From: an uncultured Eubacterium sp. | GTDB lineage: Bacteria > Bacillota > Clostridia > Lachnospirales > Lachnospiraceae | Length of the DNA stretch: 6,614 nucleotides | Assembly: GCA_902475415.1 (NCBI GenBank) | Contig: CABRZK010000143.1 | Location: 1-6,614 of the forward strand | Direction: 5' to 3' | Part shown: piece after piece, positions 1 through 5,020 of the stretch | Layout of the letters: each line of letters opens with the position of its first letter | Position numbering within the stretch: the stretch's first letter is position 1 | The notes under the pieces: model-generated | What the model was told of the DNA's origin: nothing | Databases searched by the model: none | The model's input: the letters and a program-made list of their open reading frames with translations, nothing else | Translations under genes and position numbers: made by a program

Positions 1-129
1 GTAAGTAACCGTACCCGCCGTGATTGCCAGTGAAAGGCACACTCCGTTCCCGATATTTTTATAAAAAATTGTAAAAAGAACAGTTGCCAAAATTGCGACT
101 ACTGTAATCGTCTTCATAATTTTTTTCAT
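1..129 (-). CDS. Small membrane protein, N-terminal 43 residues (partial, runs off left edge)
   Basis: An open frame starts at ATG 127-129 on the minus strand and is still open at base 1, giving 43 codons beginning MKKIMKTITVVAIL. The first 22 residues are a short basic start followed by a hydrophobic stretch (about residues 7-22), so this is a membrane anchor or uncleaved signal. A second apolar run, CLSLAITAGTVTY, follows at residues 31-43. A weak purine-rich ribosome site (AAGAGAT) lies about 10 bases upstream. The two-segment pattern with a SLAIT-type second segment recalls small Firmicutes membrane proteins often labelled glycosyl-diaponeurosporenoate acyltransferase-like (CrtO), but 43 residues are too few to assign this. 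The gene lies downstream of the toxin gene on the same strand, so weak read-through from there is possible. Confidence 0.6.
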   Translation of the reverse strand, partial: MKKIMKTITVVAILATVLFTIFYKNIGNGVCLSLAITAGTVTY

Positions 130-147
130 TACATCATATCTCTTTTC

Positions 148-176
148 TTGCACTATAATAAAGACTATGGTATATT
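148..176 (+). promoter_or_regulatory. Sigma-A promoter for the candidate antitoxin RNA
   Basis: TTGCAC (148-153), a 17-base spacer and TATATT (171-176), with a TG one base before the -10 (168-169) giving an extended -10. Predicted start of transcription is about 183. No protein reading frame with a ribosome site follows; the transcript would run into the hairpin at 244-270. This points to a short non-coding RNA convergent with the small toxin gene. Confidence 0.6.
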
Positions 177-228
177 ATATTTGAAAAGGGAAAGCCAGAA
201 AAGCGGCTACCCTCAAGTAATTTGAAAA

Positions 229-244
229 CTGTTTTTACAAACAG
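229..244 (-). terminator. Hairpin likely ending the toxin message
   Basis: CTGTTT (229-234), a four-base loop and AAACAG (239-244) form a perfect 6-bp stem. On the minus strand it is followed directly by TTTTC (224-228). It directly abuts the 244-270 hairpin (they share base 244), so a minus-strand RNA would meet two stems in a row before the U-run. This is a weak to moderate intrinsic terminator for the toxin message. Confidence 0.4.
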
Positions 245-281
245 CCGTCACTACTGCGAATAGTGGCGGCTACTTTCGTTT
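244..281 (+). terminator. Intrinsic terminator of the antisense RNA
   Basis: GCCGTCACTA (244-253), a 7-base loop and TAGTGGCGGC (261-270) make a 10-bp stem. The only non-Watson-Crick position is T248 opposite G266, which is a G-U pair in plus-strand RNA but an A-C mismatch in minus-strand RNA. The stem is therefore better suited to ending plus-strand transcription. A T-rich stretch follows (271-281). Confidence 0.6.
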
Positions 282-362
282 ATCCCTGAAAATCTTATAG
301 CAAAGACCAACAAGGGCAACAATGAACATACAAAACTGAAACAGATCAGAATATGTAACCAT
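270..362 (-). CDS. Small hydrophobic toxin, Hol-Tox / putative holin-like toxin family (30 aa)
   Basis: A 30-residue peptide from ATG 360-362 to TAG 270-272. It begins MVTYSDLFQF, has a single membrane-spanning segment (about residues 6-24, CMFIVALVGLCY at its core) and ends in a strongly basic tail (KIFRDKRK). This pattern is typical of the putative holin-like toxins common in Lachnospiraceae and is functionally like TxpA/BsrG of Bacillus: inner-membrane peptides that depolarise or disturb the envelope when not silenced by an antisense RNA. The frame is open upstream to base 482, but GGAGGG lies exactly 8 bases before ATG 360, and the 40 extra residues would be hydrophilic and cover the leader, so the short form is the real product. 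It has its own promoter (454-482) and a convergent RNA over its 3' end. Family recognition is from memory of the sequence pattern. Confidence 0.75.
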   Translation of the reverse strand: MVTYSDLFQFCMFIVALVGLCYKIFRDKRK

Positions 363-370
363 TGGCAACA

Positions 371-406
371 CCCTCCTTTCTACTGTCTGGAGGGGGCAAT
401 TCCTCC
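371..406 (-). promoter_or_regulatory. Toxin ribosome site with two-way sequestering element
   Basis: On the minus strand the Shine-Dalgarno GGAGGG (371-376) lies 8 bases before the toxin ATG. Upstream, CCCCCTCC (389-396) can pair with that site (stem CCCTCC/GGAGGG, 12-base loop) or with GGAGGA (401-406) further upstream. The two foldings exclude each other. One hides the ribosome site and the other frees it. Structured leaders that hide the toxin ribosome site are well known in type I systems. Confidence 0.5.
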
Positions 407-453
407 GATAAAAGAGGATGAGCCGCCCGGCTCTCTGGTTTTCCCATGTGCGA

Positions 454-482
454 AGTATATCATAACTTATAACATCATACAA
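454..482 (-). promoter_or_regulatory. Extended -10 promoter of the toxin gene
   Basis: On the minus strand, TGATATACT (454-462) is an extended -10 (TG, one base, TATACT) and TTGTAT (477-482) is a poor -35 at a 17-base spacing. Predicted start is about 447, giving a leader of roughly 85 bases before the toxin ATG. The leader includes a GAGCC/GGCTC hairpin (420-433). Confidence 0.5.
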
Positions 483-493
483 CGAATTTTCGA

Positions 494-525
494 CAAAAAT
501 CCCCTCAGATTACTCCGAGGGGATT
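494..525 (-). terminator. Strong intrinsic terminator of the reductase operon
   Basis: AATCCCCTC (498-506) and GAGGGGATT (517-525) form a perfect 9-bp stem with a 10-base loop. On the minus strand it is followed by a T-run (495-500). It lies just 9 bases past the stop codon of the 672-residue reductase (534-536) and separates that operon from the toxin promoter. Confidence 0.85.
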
Positions 526-533
526 GATTATTT

Positions 534-2552
534 TTATTCCTGAATATATGCGATGGATTCCTCGCTTGCTCCGACTTTCAGAGCTGCGATATATCCGGTT
601 CTTGTACACTGATCTACTTTTCCAGGATGAATTGCATCACCGATAACAAATACTTTTGCATCGCCTGCTGCTTCTTTCAGGGCACTGTAATCTACTGATT
701 TCATACCAAGTGCATACAGTACAGTATCAGCCTCTAATTCCTGAACACCGTCTTCATTTTCGATCTTCACACTATTTGGTGTAATCTCCAGACATTTTGT
801 TTTTGGAAGCATGGTCATGTTGTTTTTCTCCATCTCCCATACAAGTGCTTCACGGTACATACCAAAGGACTCATTTGCCACACGGTCAAGCATCTCTACA
901 ACCGTTACTTCATGACCTGTTTTCTGCAGGTAAAGACCTGTCTCACATCCAACAAGACCGCCACCGATCATTACTACTTTTTTACCAGGTTTGCATGTGC
1001 CATCGTAAACAGACATTGCCTGCTGTGCATTTTCAATACCGTTGATTGGCGGGCAGGACGGAACAGAACCTGTTGCAAAAATAACTGCATCAGCGCCAAA
1101 CTCTTTGATGAATTCCGGTGTTACTTCTGTGTTCATAAGAATTTCCACATCATGACGTTTGATCTCACGAATCATCATATCTTTGAAATTACGAAGGTCT
1201 GGTTTGTCAATATCTACATCTGTGAAGTACAGAAGTCCGCCAAGTTTGTCAGATTTCTCAGCCAGTGTTACTTTATGTCCACGCTCTGCTGCTGTAATAG
1301 CTGCCTGGATACCTGCGATACCACCACCAACGATCAGTACTTTCTGGGAACCATTTTCCGGTGCCGGAAGCTGATCGATATCAAATGGTAAGTGAGCCAG
1401 CGGGTTGATGGTACAATGACCTACATAAACTGCAAGTTCTTCACTTGTAAATGGCAGATCATCATATCCTTCCTCCGGAGATCCCGGGAAACATTTATAA
1501 CATCTTAAGCAACGACGGATCTGTGCCTCATCACCATCCATACATTTCTGTGCGAAATTCGGATCTGCCAGCATCTGACGTCCAAAGATTGCAAAATCAA
1601 TTTTGCCATCTGCGATTGCTTTGTCCACCTGCTCCGGGGAGTTGATTCCACCAACAGCTCCAACCGGCAGAGAAGTATATTTTTTAATAATAGAAGCCGG
1701 CTCAATATTCAGACCATGGTCATGGAACATACTGGACTCTGTACCTGATTTTACAGACTCTTCGTAAATACCGCAGGTAACATGTACGGATGTGATGTAC
1801 TGCTCTACCATCTGGATGAATTTTCCTGTCTCTTCCGGTGTGATTCCACCCGGCTGATGATCGGTTCCATCAATACGAAGCTCGATGAGGAAATCCGGTC
1901 CTACAGCTTCACGGATGGATTTGCAGATCTGAATCGGGAATTTTGCACGGTTTTCCAGAGATCCGCCATACTCATCGGTACGTGTATTCATCAGTGGGGA
2001 AAGGTACTGTGTAAAGATAAATCCATGTCCGCCGTGAATTAAGATACCGTCAAATCCTGCTTTCTGCATATAAGTAGCAGCTACGGCAAAATCATTTGCG
2101 ATACGATCCATGTCATCTTTTGTCATGGCACGAACCGGAACTCCTGCAGAGTTTACACATGCAACCGGACCGATTGCTTCCTGCTGATCGTTGAACGGAA
2201 CTTTTTCTTTTCCGCAGTGAACCAGCTCAGCCAGTGCGATACAGTCATGTTTTTTAATACGGTCTGCATATGTTTTTACCGCATTGAATGTGTCCATATC
2301 TTCTTCCGGTTTTGCAAAATCAAATGGTTTGAATCCCGGGATACGAACTGCATCACGGAAGTTGACATCGGTCTCACCAAGGATAACACAGGCATTTCCG
2401 CCTTTTGCCGGTCCTTCTAATTTTCGGTAAGATACCTCTGCTGCCATCGGGTTCTGTGCTACAAGGCTGAATGCCATCGGTGCACTGACGATACGGTTTT
2501 TGTAAACTTTGTTGCCGACTTTCATCGGGCTTAATAAATGTGTAAATGCCAT
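534..2552 (-). CDS. Fused OYE-type ene-reductase (FMN / 4Fe-4S / FAD), 2,4-dienoyl-CoA reductase / trimethylamine dehydrogenase family
   Basis: A 672-residue cytoplasmic flavoenzyme, the usual length for E. coli FadH-type enzymes. Residues 1-345 form the FMN-binding TIM barrel (NRIVSAPM at 20-26; HGGHGF 173-178; RTDEYGGSLENR 191-202; FGRQMLADP 323-331). Cysteines 348, 351, 354 and 380 should hold a 4Fe-4S cluster. A FAD Rossmann motif (GGGIAG 409-414) and a second nucleotide motif (GGGLVG 530-535) follow; E553 ends the second strand and favours NADH. GD at 638-639 closes the FAD site. The family moves electrons NAD(P)H to FAD to 4Fe-4S to FMN, then to an activated C=C bond; relatives include BaiCD, daidzein reductase, cinnamate reductase and bilirubin reductase. 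Oddities: Phe178 where OYEs carry the proton-donor Tyr, Ala27 at the flavin-tuning Cys/Thr, and 25 residues between cysteines 3 and 4 instead of about 12. AGGAG lies 9 bases before the ATG. It is the second gene after the Isf-like flavoprotein (142-base gap). Substrate unknown. Confidence 0.92.
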   Translation of the reverse strand: MAFTHLLSPMKVGNKVYKNRIVSAPMAFSLVAQNPMAAEVSYRKLEGPAKGGNACVILGETDVNFRDAVRIPGFKPFDFAKPEEDMDTFNAVKTYADRIKKHDCIALAELVHCGKEKVPFNDQQEAIGPVACVNSAGVPVRAMTKDDMDRIANDFAVAATYMQKAGFDGILIHGGHGFIFTQYLSPLMNTRTDEYGGSLENRAKFPIQICKSIREAVGPDFLIELRIDGTDHQPGGITPEETGKFIQMVEQYITSVHVTCGIYEESVKSGTESSMFHDHGLNIEPASIIKKYTSLPVGAVGGINSPEQVDKAIADGKIDFAIFGRQMLADPNFAQKCMDGDEAQIRRCLRCYKCFPGSPEEGYDDLPFTSEELAVYVGHCTINPLAHLPFDIDQLPAPENGSQKVLIVGGGIAGIQAAITAAERGHKVTLAEKSDKLGGLLYFTDVDIDKPDLRNFKDMMIREIKRHDVEILMNTEVTPEFIKEFGADAVIFATGSVPSCPPINGIENAQQAMSVYDGTCKPGKKVVMIGGGLVGCETGLYLQKTGHEVTVVEMLDRVANESFGMYREALVWEMEKNNMTMLPKTKCLEITPNSVKIENEDGVQELEADTVLYALGMKSVDYSALKEAAGDAKVFVIGDAIHPGKVDQCTRTGYIAALKVGASEESIAYIQE

Positions 2553-2601
2553 TTCTTTCTTCTCCTAACCTGAGTAAATTTTATGTTGTAACCAAATATA
2601 T

Positions 2602-2631
2602 TTTATATCCGATTTGATATAGCTTTGTCAT
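2602..2631 (-). promoter_or_regulatory. Possible internal promoter before the ene-reductase
   Basis: In the 142-base gap between the two operon genes, the minus strand carries ATGACA (2626-2631), an 18-base spacer and TATAAA (2602-2607). A palindrome ATATC-N6-GATAT (2605-2620) overlaps the -10. No terminator stem is seen in the gap, so read-through from the upstream gene is expected as well. A weak call: the region is AT-rich and chance matches are easy. Confidence 0.3.
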
Positions 2632-2694
2632 ACCTGCAAAAAACAAGATTTCATACATAAATGGATCCTTTTACAGAATATCTGAATCCGCGAA

Positions 2695-3642
2695 TTAGTC
2701 TAACTCCGGGAATTTCAGTTCTTTGTATTTTGGTAATTTTGCAGCAACTTCTTCGCGTTTCTTCGGATCCATGAAAAATCCTCCCTGTGTCTCTGCAATT
2801 TCATCGCAATGAATGCCACGGCCTTCTTCTGTCGTACGGTCACGCTCCAGTCCGTTGGATGCAATGACAAATTTCCATTTTCCATCTTCGGTACGCTCCA
2901 GGTCTCCACCTGCACCACATACAACACACTCTACCGGATACTGCAGACCTTTCCACTGCGGCTCTCCCAGACAGAGAGAATTGCTGTGGCAGTTCGGGCA
3001 CCATCCGTAATCCGGATCACCAAGCCATTTTCTTTCTTCCGGCTTTGTCTGCAATGCCTCCATGACATTTTTTCCGATTTCTCTTGCACGGGCAATTTTT
3101 TCATCATACAAAAGGACCTGTCCCGGTGCCGGAACCTGTGTAGCCATATACATGTCCACAATCTTGAAACTATTTGTAAATGTAGTTGCCTGCATACATT
3201 CTAATGCCATGGACTGCCAGGAACGTGTGGAACCACCTACAGCGATCAGTGCTCCGACACGGTCGCGCGGCTCGATTGCTCCGATTTTTGTTAAAAATGC
3301 TGATTCGTATGCCAGATTTCTGTGCATAAATTTCAAAAATAAAGATGACGGCATCAGATCATAGGTCGGTGCTGAAAAAATGACTGCATCCTGATTCAGC
3401 ATCACGTCCATGATTTTCTTCTTGTCATCTGCATCATCCAGTGAACATCCGGTATATTTACCCATGGACATTCCCATCGTACAGGAAGTACAACCATTAC
3501 AATCAATGATGTTGTAGTCCTTTAAATTAATCATTCTGACCTCTGCGCCCATCTCCTGACAGGCAAGAAGTGCCTCTTTTAATAAAATTTCTGAATTACT
3601 GTTTTTTCTTCCGGCTGTTACACCCATAACCTGAAATGCCAT
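2695..3642 (-). CDS. Isf-like iron-sulfur flavoprotein (NADPH-dependent FMN reductase fold) with C-terminal zinc-ribbon-like region
   Basis: A 315-residue protein. Residues 1-200 are a flavodoxin-like FMN domain: GRKNSNSE (11-18) is the FMN-phosphate loop and the strand/loop FSAPTYDLMPSSLFLKFMHR (89-108) is typical of the family. Cysteines 48, 51, 54 and 66 (C-X2-C-X2-C-X11-C) match the compact 4Fe-4S motif of iron-sulfur flavoproteins such as Methanosarcina Isf, an electron-transfer protein. The C-terminal third is unusual: cysteine pairs 215/218 (CPNC) and 239/242 (CVVC) look like a zinc ribbon or rubredoxin-like knuckle. Start choice: ATG 3640-3642 has AAGGAGG 10 bases upstream; the frame stays open to a GTG at 3762, but that stretch lies in the structured leader and precedes the fold. 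First gene of the operon, so it probably supplies electrons to, matures or assists the ene-reductase. Most Isf proteins are near 200 residues; the tail makes this a distinct subfamily. Confidence 0.85.
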   Translation of the reverse strand: MAFQVMGVTAGRKNSNSEILLKEALLACQEMGAEVRMINLKDYNIIDCNGCTSCTMGMSMGKYTGCSLDDADDKKKIMDVMLNQDAVIFSAPTYDLMPSSLFLKFMHRNLAYESAFLTKIGAIEPRDRVGALIAVGGSTRSWQSMALECMQATTFTNSFKIVDMYMATQVPAPGQVLLYDEKIARAREIGKNVMEALQTKPEERKWLGDPDYGWCPNCHSNSLCLGEPQWKGLQYPVECVVCGAGGDLERTEDGKWKFVIASNGLERDRTTEEGRGIHCDEIAETQGGFFMDPKKREEVAAKLPKYKELKFPELD

Positions 3643-3652
3643 ACCAACGTTT

Positions 3653-3659
3653 CCTCCTT
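3653..3659 (-). promoter_or_regulatory. Ribosome site that fixes the start of the Isf-like gene
   Basis: AAGGAGG on the minus strand, 10 bases before ATG 3640-3642. None of the in-frame upstream candidates (GTG 3762 and the ATGs downstream of it before 3642) has a comparable site, so the 315-residue product is preferred to the 355-residue one. Confidence 0.75.
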
Positions 3660-3733
3660 CATTTTCCGATACAAATTCAAAAATCATTGTCAAAACCAAC
3701 TCATTTTTTGACATTTTTTCATCTGTACCCTGC

Positions 3734-3818
3734 AAAAAATCAGGCATTGTGGTGGGAAGCACCCGGCTTATCCTAATTCGCAGCCACCTGCAAATCGAAT
3801 TACTTCAGCCTGCCTGAT
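3734..3818 (-). promoter_or_regulatory. Structured 5' leader: three-stem element ending in a U-run (candidate attenuator or riboswitch)
   Basis: In minus-strand RNA the closing stem P1 is ATCAGGCA (3811-3818) with TGCCTGAT (3739-3746), a perfect 8 bp. Inside, P2 is a long arm: GGCT (3807-3810) with AGCC (3765-3768), an internal loop, then TAATTCG with CGAATTA (3796-3802 / 3774-3780), then a short apical stem with a GTGG loop. P3 is GGTG/CACC (3760-3763 / 3751-3754). The 3' side of P1 runs straight into six U residues (3734-3739). The loop sequence GGTGG can also pair with CCACC of P3. The element lies between the predicted start (about 3847) and the first gene. I cannot match it to any riboswitch class I know. 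Real RNA structure is probable; the role is inferred. Confidence 0.5.
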
Positions 3819-3843
3819 CTTTATTTACACCTAACCTTTTTTG

Positions 3844-3862
3844 TGTTACATTGATTGTAACA
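3844..3862. promoter_or_regulatory. LysR-type operator palindrome
   Basis: TGTTACA (3844-3850), TTGAT, TGTAACA (3856-3862): a perfect 7-5-7 palindrome containing the classic T-N11-A core (T3847 to A3859). It lies between the divergent LysR gene and the reductase operon and covers the operon's -10. This is the expected recognition site of the neighbouring regulator. Confidence 0.7.
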
Positions 3863-3882
3863 TACGGATATTTATTTGTGAA
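3854..3882 (-). promoter_or_regulatory. Main promoter of the flavoprotein / ene-reductase operon
   Basis: On the minus strand: TTCACA (3877-3882, five of six to consensus), a 17-base spacer, and TACAAT (3854-3859, five of six) preceded by TGT as an extended -10. Predicted start about 3847, giving a leader of about 205 bases. The -10 lies inside the LysR palindrome, so binding there would be expected to block polymerase unless the regulator shifts on ligand binding. Confidence 0.65.
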
Positions 3883-3894
3883 ATTCATATATTT

Positions 3895-3923
3895 TTGGAT
3901 TATTGATAAATTTTATTTATAAC
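3895..3923 (+). promoter_or_regulatory. Promoter of the LysR regulator gene
   Basis: TTGGAT (3895-3900), 17 bases, TATAAC (3918-3923). Predicted start about 3930. It is back to back with the operon promoter: only 12 bases separate the two -35 elements. A second 5-5-5 inverted repeat, ATAAA-TTTTA-TTTAT (3906-3920), which also fits T-N11-A, overlaps the -10 and may serve autoregulation, though it is AT-rich and could be chance. Confidence 0.55.
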
Positions 3924-3990
3924 ACATGTATCTGAAACCTTATCACCGAAAGATCCAAACGATATTTTTGAAACGGAGGGCACATACGGG

Positions 3991-4896
3991 ATGGATCAAA
4001 AACAACTTGCTTATTTTATCGCGGTAGCCAAATACCGCAATTTTTCCCGGGCAGCACAGGATTTTTATCTGACACAGCCCGCCATCAGTCACCAGATTAA
4101 AATGCTGGAAAAAGAACTGGATACAGAATTATTTGTACGAAACACGAAAAAAGTTACCCTGACAGACAATGGGGAAATTTTTCTGGAAGATGCGAAATCC
4201 ATTCTGGACGCTATGGAACAGGCAAAGCAGAAACTGGATCTGGCCAAGAAGCAACCTTCCGTTTTGCGGATCTGTCATCTGGCTGCACCGACACATCAGT
4301 TTCTTCCGGATGTGGTAAATCAGTTTCACCTTCAGCATTCTCATGTTAAAATCAAATTAATGCGCCAGGATGCGCTTCAGATTTCTGAAACAGCCGCCAG
4401 ACAGGGAGCTGATATTTATTTTTCCATGATGCCGGATCTCCAGCAATATCCATCACTGGATGTCAAAAAGATTCAGTCCGATTCTTTCTGCCTGGTGACC
4501 CGAAAAGATCATCCCGCTCTGCAGAAGATGTTTCTGGATTACGACAAACTGTCCAGTGAACCGTTTCTTGTTTTTCACCCGGAACATGCACGGTATATGA
4601 ACCAGCGTATTATGGAATTGTGCGAGCAGATTGGCTTTCATCCAAGGATTACAGAACAGTTTGACTTATACGAAAATCTGCTGCAGGCTGTAGAGGCAGG
4701 AACTGGAATTTCCATCCTTCCTTACCGAAGCCGCAGCTACATGCACGCCAATAACCTGGCTTTTACTCTGTTGGACGGGAGCAATGATACGTTAGATATG
4801 GCAGTTGCCTGGGAACATAATATGTCCAATCCTGCTGTACCACTGTTTCTTGATATTTTCCGGGAATATATGCAGGAACACCCGGAATTGTTCTAA
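3991..4896 (+). CDS. LysR-family transcriptional regulator
   Basis: 301 residues, the normal LysR length. The N-terminal winged helix-turn-helix is complete (about residues 1-60; recognition region FSRAAQDFYLTQPAISHQIK at 18-37, followed by LEKELDTELFVR). A linker helix spans about 62-87, and a periplasmic-binding-protein-like effector domain runs from about 90 to 298, with the usual VEAGTGISILP motif at 234-244. GGAGGG lies 10 bases before the ATG. It is divergent from the flavoprotein/ene-reductase operon with a T-N11-A palindrome in between, the classic arrangement for a LysR protein that controls its neighbour and itself in response to a substrate or product. The ligand cannot be read from sequence. 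Confidence 0.93.
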   Translation: MDQKQLAYFIAVAKYRNFSRAAQDFYLTQPAISHQIKMLEKELDTELFVRNTKKVTLTDNGEIFLEDAKSILDAMEQAKQKLDLAKKQPSVLRICHLAAPTHQFLPDVVNQFHLQHSHVKIKLMRQDALQISETAARQGADIYFSMMPDLQQYPSLDVKKIQSDSFCLVTRKDHPALQKMFLDYDKLSSEPFLVFHPEHARYMNQRIMELCEQIGFHPRITEQFDLYENLLQAVEAGTGISILPYRSRSYMHANNLAFTLLDGSNDTLDMAVAWEHNMSNPAVPLFLDIFREYMQEHPELF

Positions 4897-4924
4897 AAGA
4901 TTTTATTTTCTTTACCATGTAATA

Positions 4925-4952
4925 TTGATTTTTCCAAAACAACAGCTATGAT
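4925..4952 (+). promoter_or_regulatory. Probable promoter of the Gfo/Idh/MocA gene
   Basis: TTGATT (4925-4930), 16 bases, TATGAT (4947-4952). It sits in the 124-base gap after lysR. No clear terminator stem is seen after lysR, so co-transcription with lysR is also possible. Confidence 0.45.
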
Positions 4953-5020
4953 TATAAACGGAAATAAATACAAGTAATACCTATTTTATGCAGTTCTTCT
5001 TCATTGAAAGGAAATAAGAA

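Larger units (their letters stand above)
183..281 (+). ncRNA. Candidate antisense RNA antitoxin of a type I toxin-antitoxin pair
   Basis: The ends are inferred from the promoter at 148-176 and the hairpin terminator at 244-270. The RNA would be about 100 nt. It holds a 5' stem-loop (AGCC 193-196 with GGCT 205-208), a central perfect hairpin (229-244) and a 3' terminator hairpin. It is complementary to the 3' untranslated part and the last few codons of the toxin message (toxin stop at 270-272), the same tail-to-tail overlap known for TxpA/RatA and BsrG/SR4 in Bacillus. The 8-base direct repeat GCGGCTAC occurs at 203-210 and 266-273, recalling the direct repeats of the enterococcal par locus. 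No coding potential is seen. Function is inferred from layout. Confidence 0.55.

Noticed and set aside
363..482. N-terminal extension of the small toxin (a 70-residue reading)
   Set aside because: The extra 40 residues are hydrophilic and unlike the toxin family, they cover the leader with its own promoter and hairpins, and the best ribosome site sits just before ATG 360-362.
797..1391. Plus-strand open frames opposite the ene-reductase gene
   Set aside because: They have no ribosome sites, their compositions are cysteine- and histidine-rich and unlike real proteins, and they lie fully antisense to a clear conserved gene.
534..2552. Calling the ene-reductase a bilirubin reductase (BilR)
   Set aside because: Length and partner-gene layout are similar, but as I recall BilR proteins carry an HGDR active-site motif. 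This one has HGGH at residues 173-176, and the regulator is LysR-type.
3643..3762. Longer start (GTG 3762 or the ATGs that follow) for the Isf-like gene
   Set aside because: No good ribosome site there. The stretch overlaps the structured leader, and AAGGAGG precedes ATG 3640-3642 where the fold begins.
3739..3818. Assigning the leader to FMN, TPP, SAM, cobalamin, THF, ZTP or molybdenum-cofactor riboswitches
   Set aside because: The conserved boxes of those classes, as I know them, are not present, so it is left as an unclassified structured leader.
4897..4924. Terminator after lysR
   Set aside because: Only an A/T-rich stretch without a GC stem; it cannot be supported.
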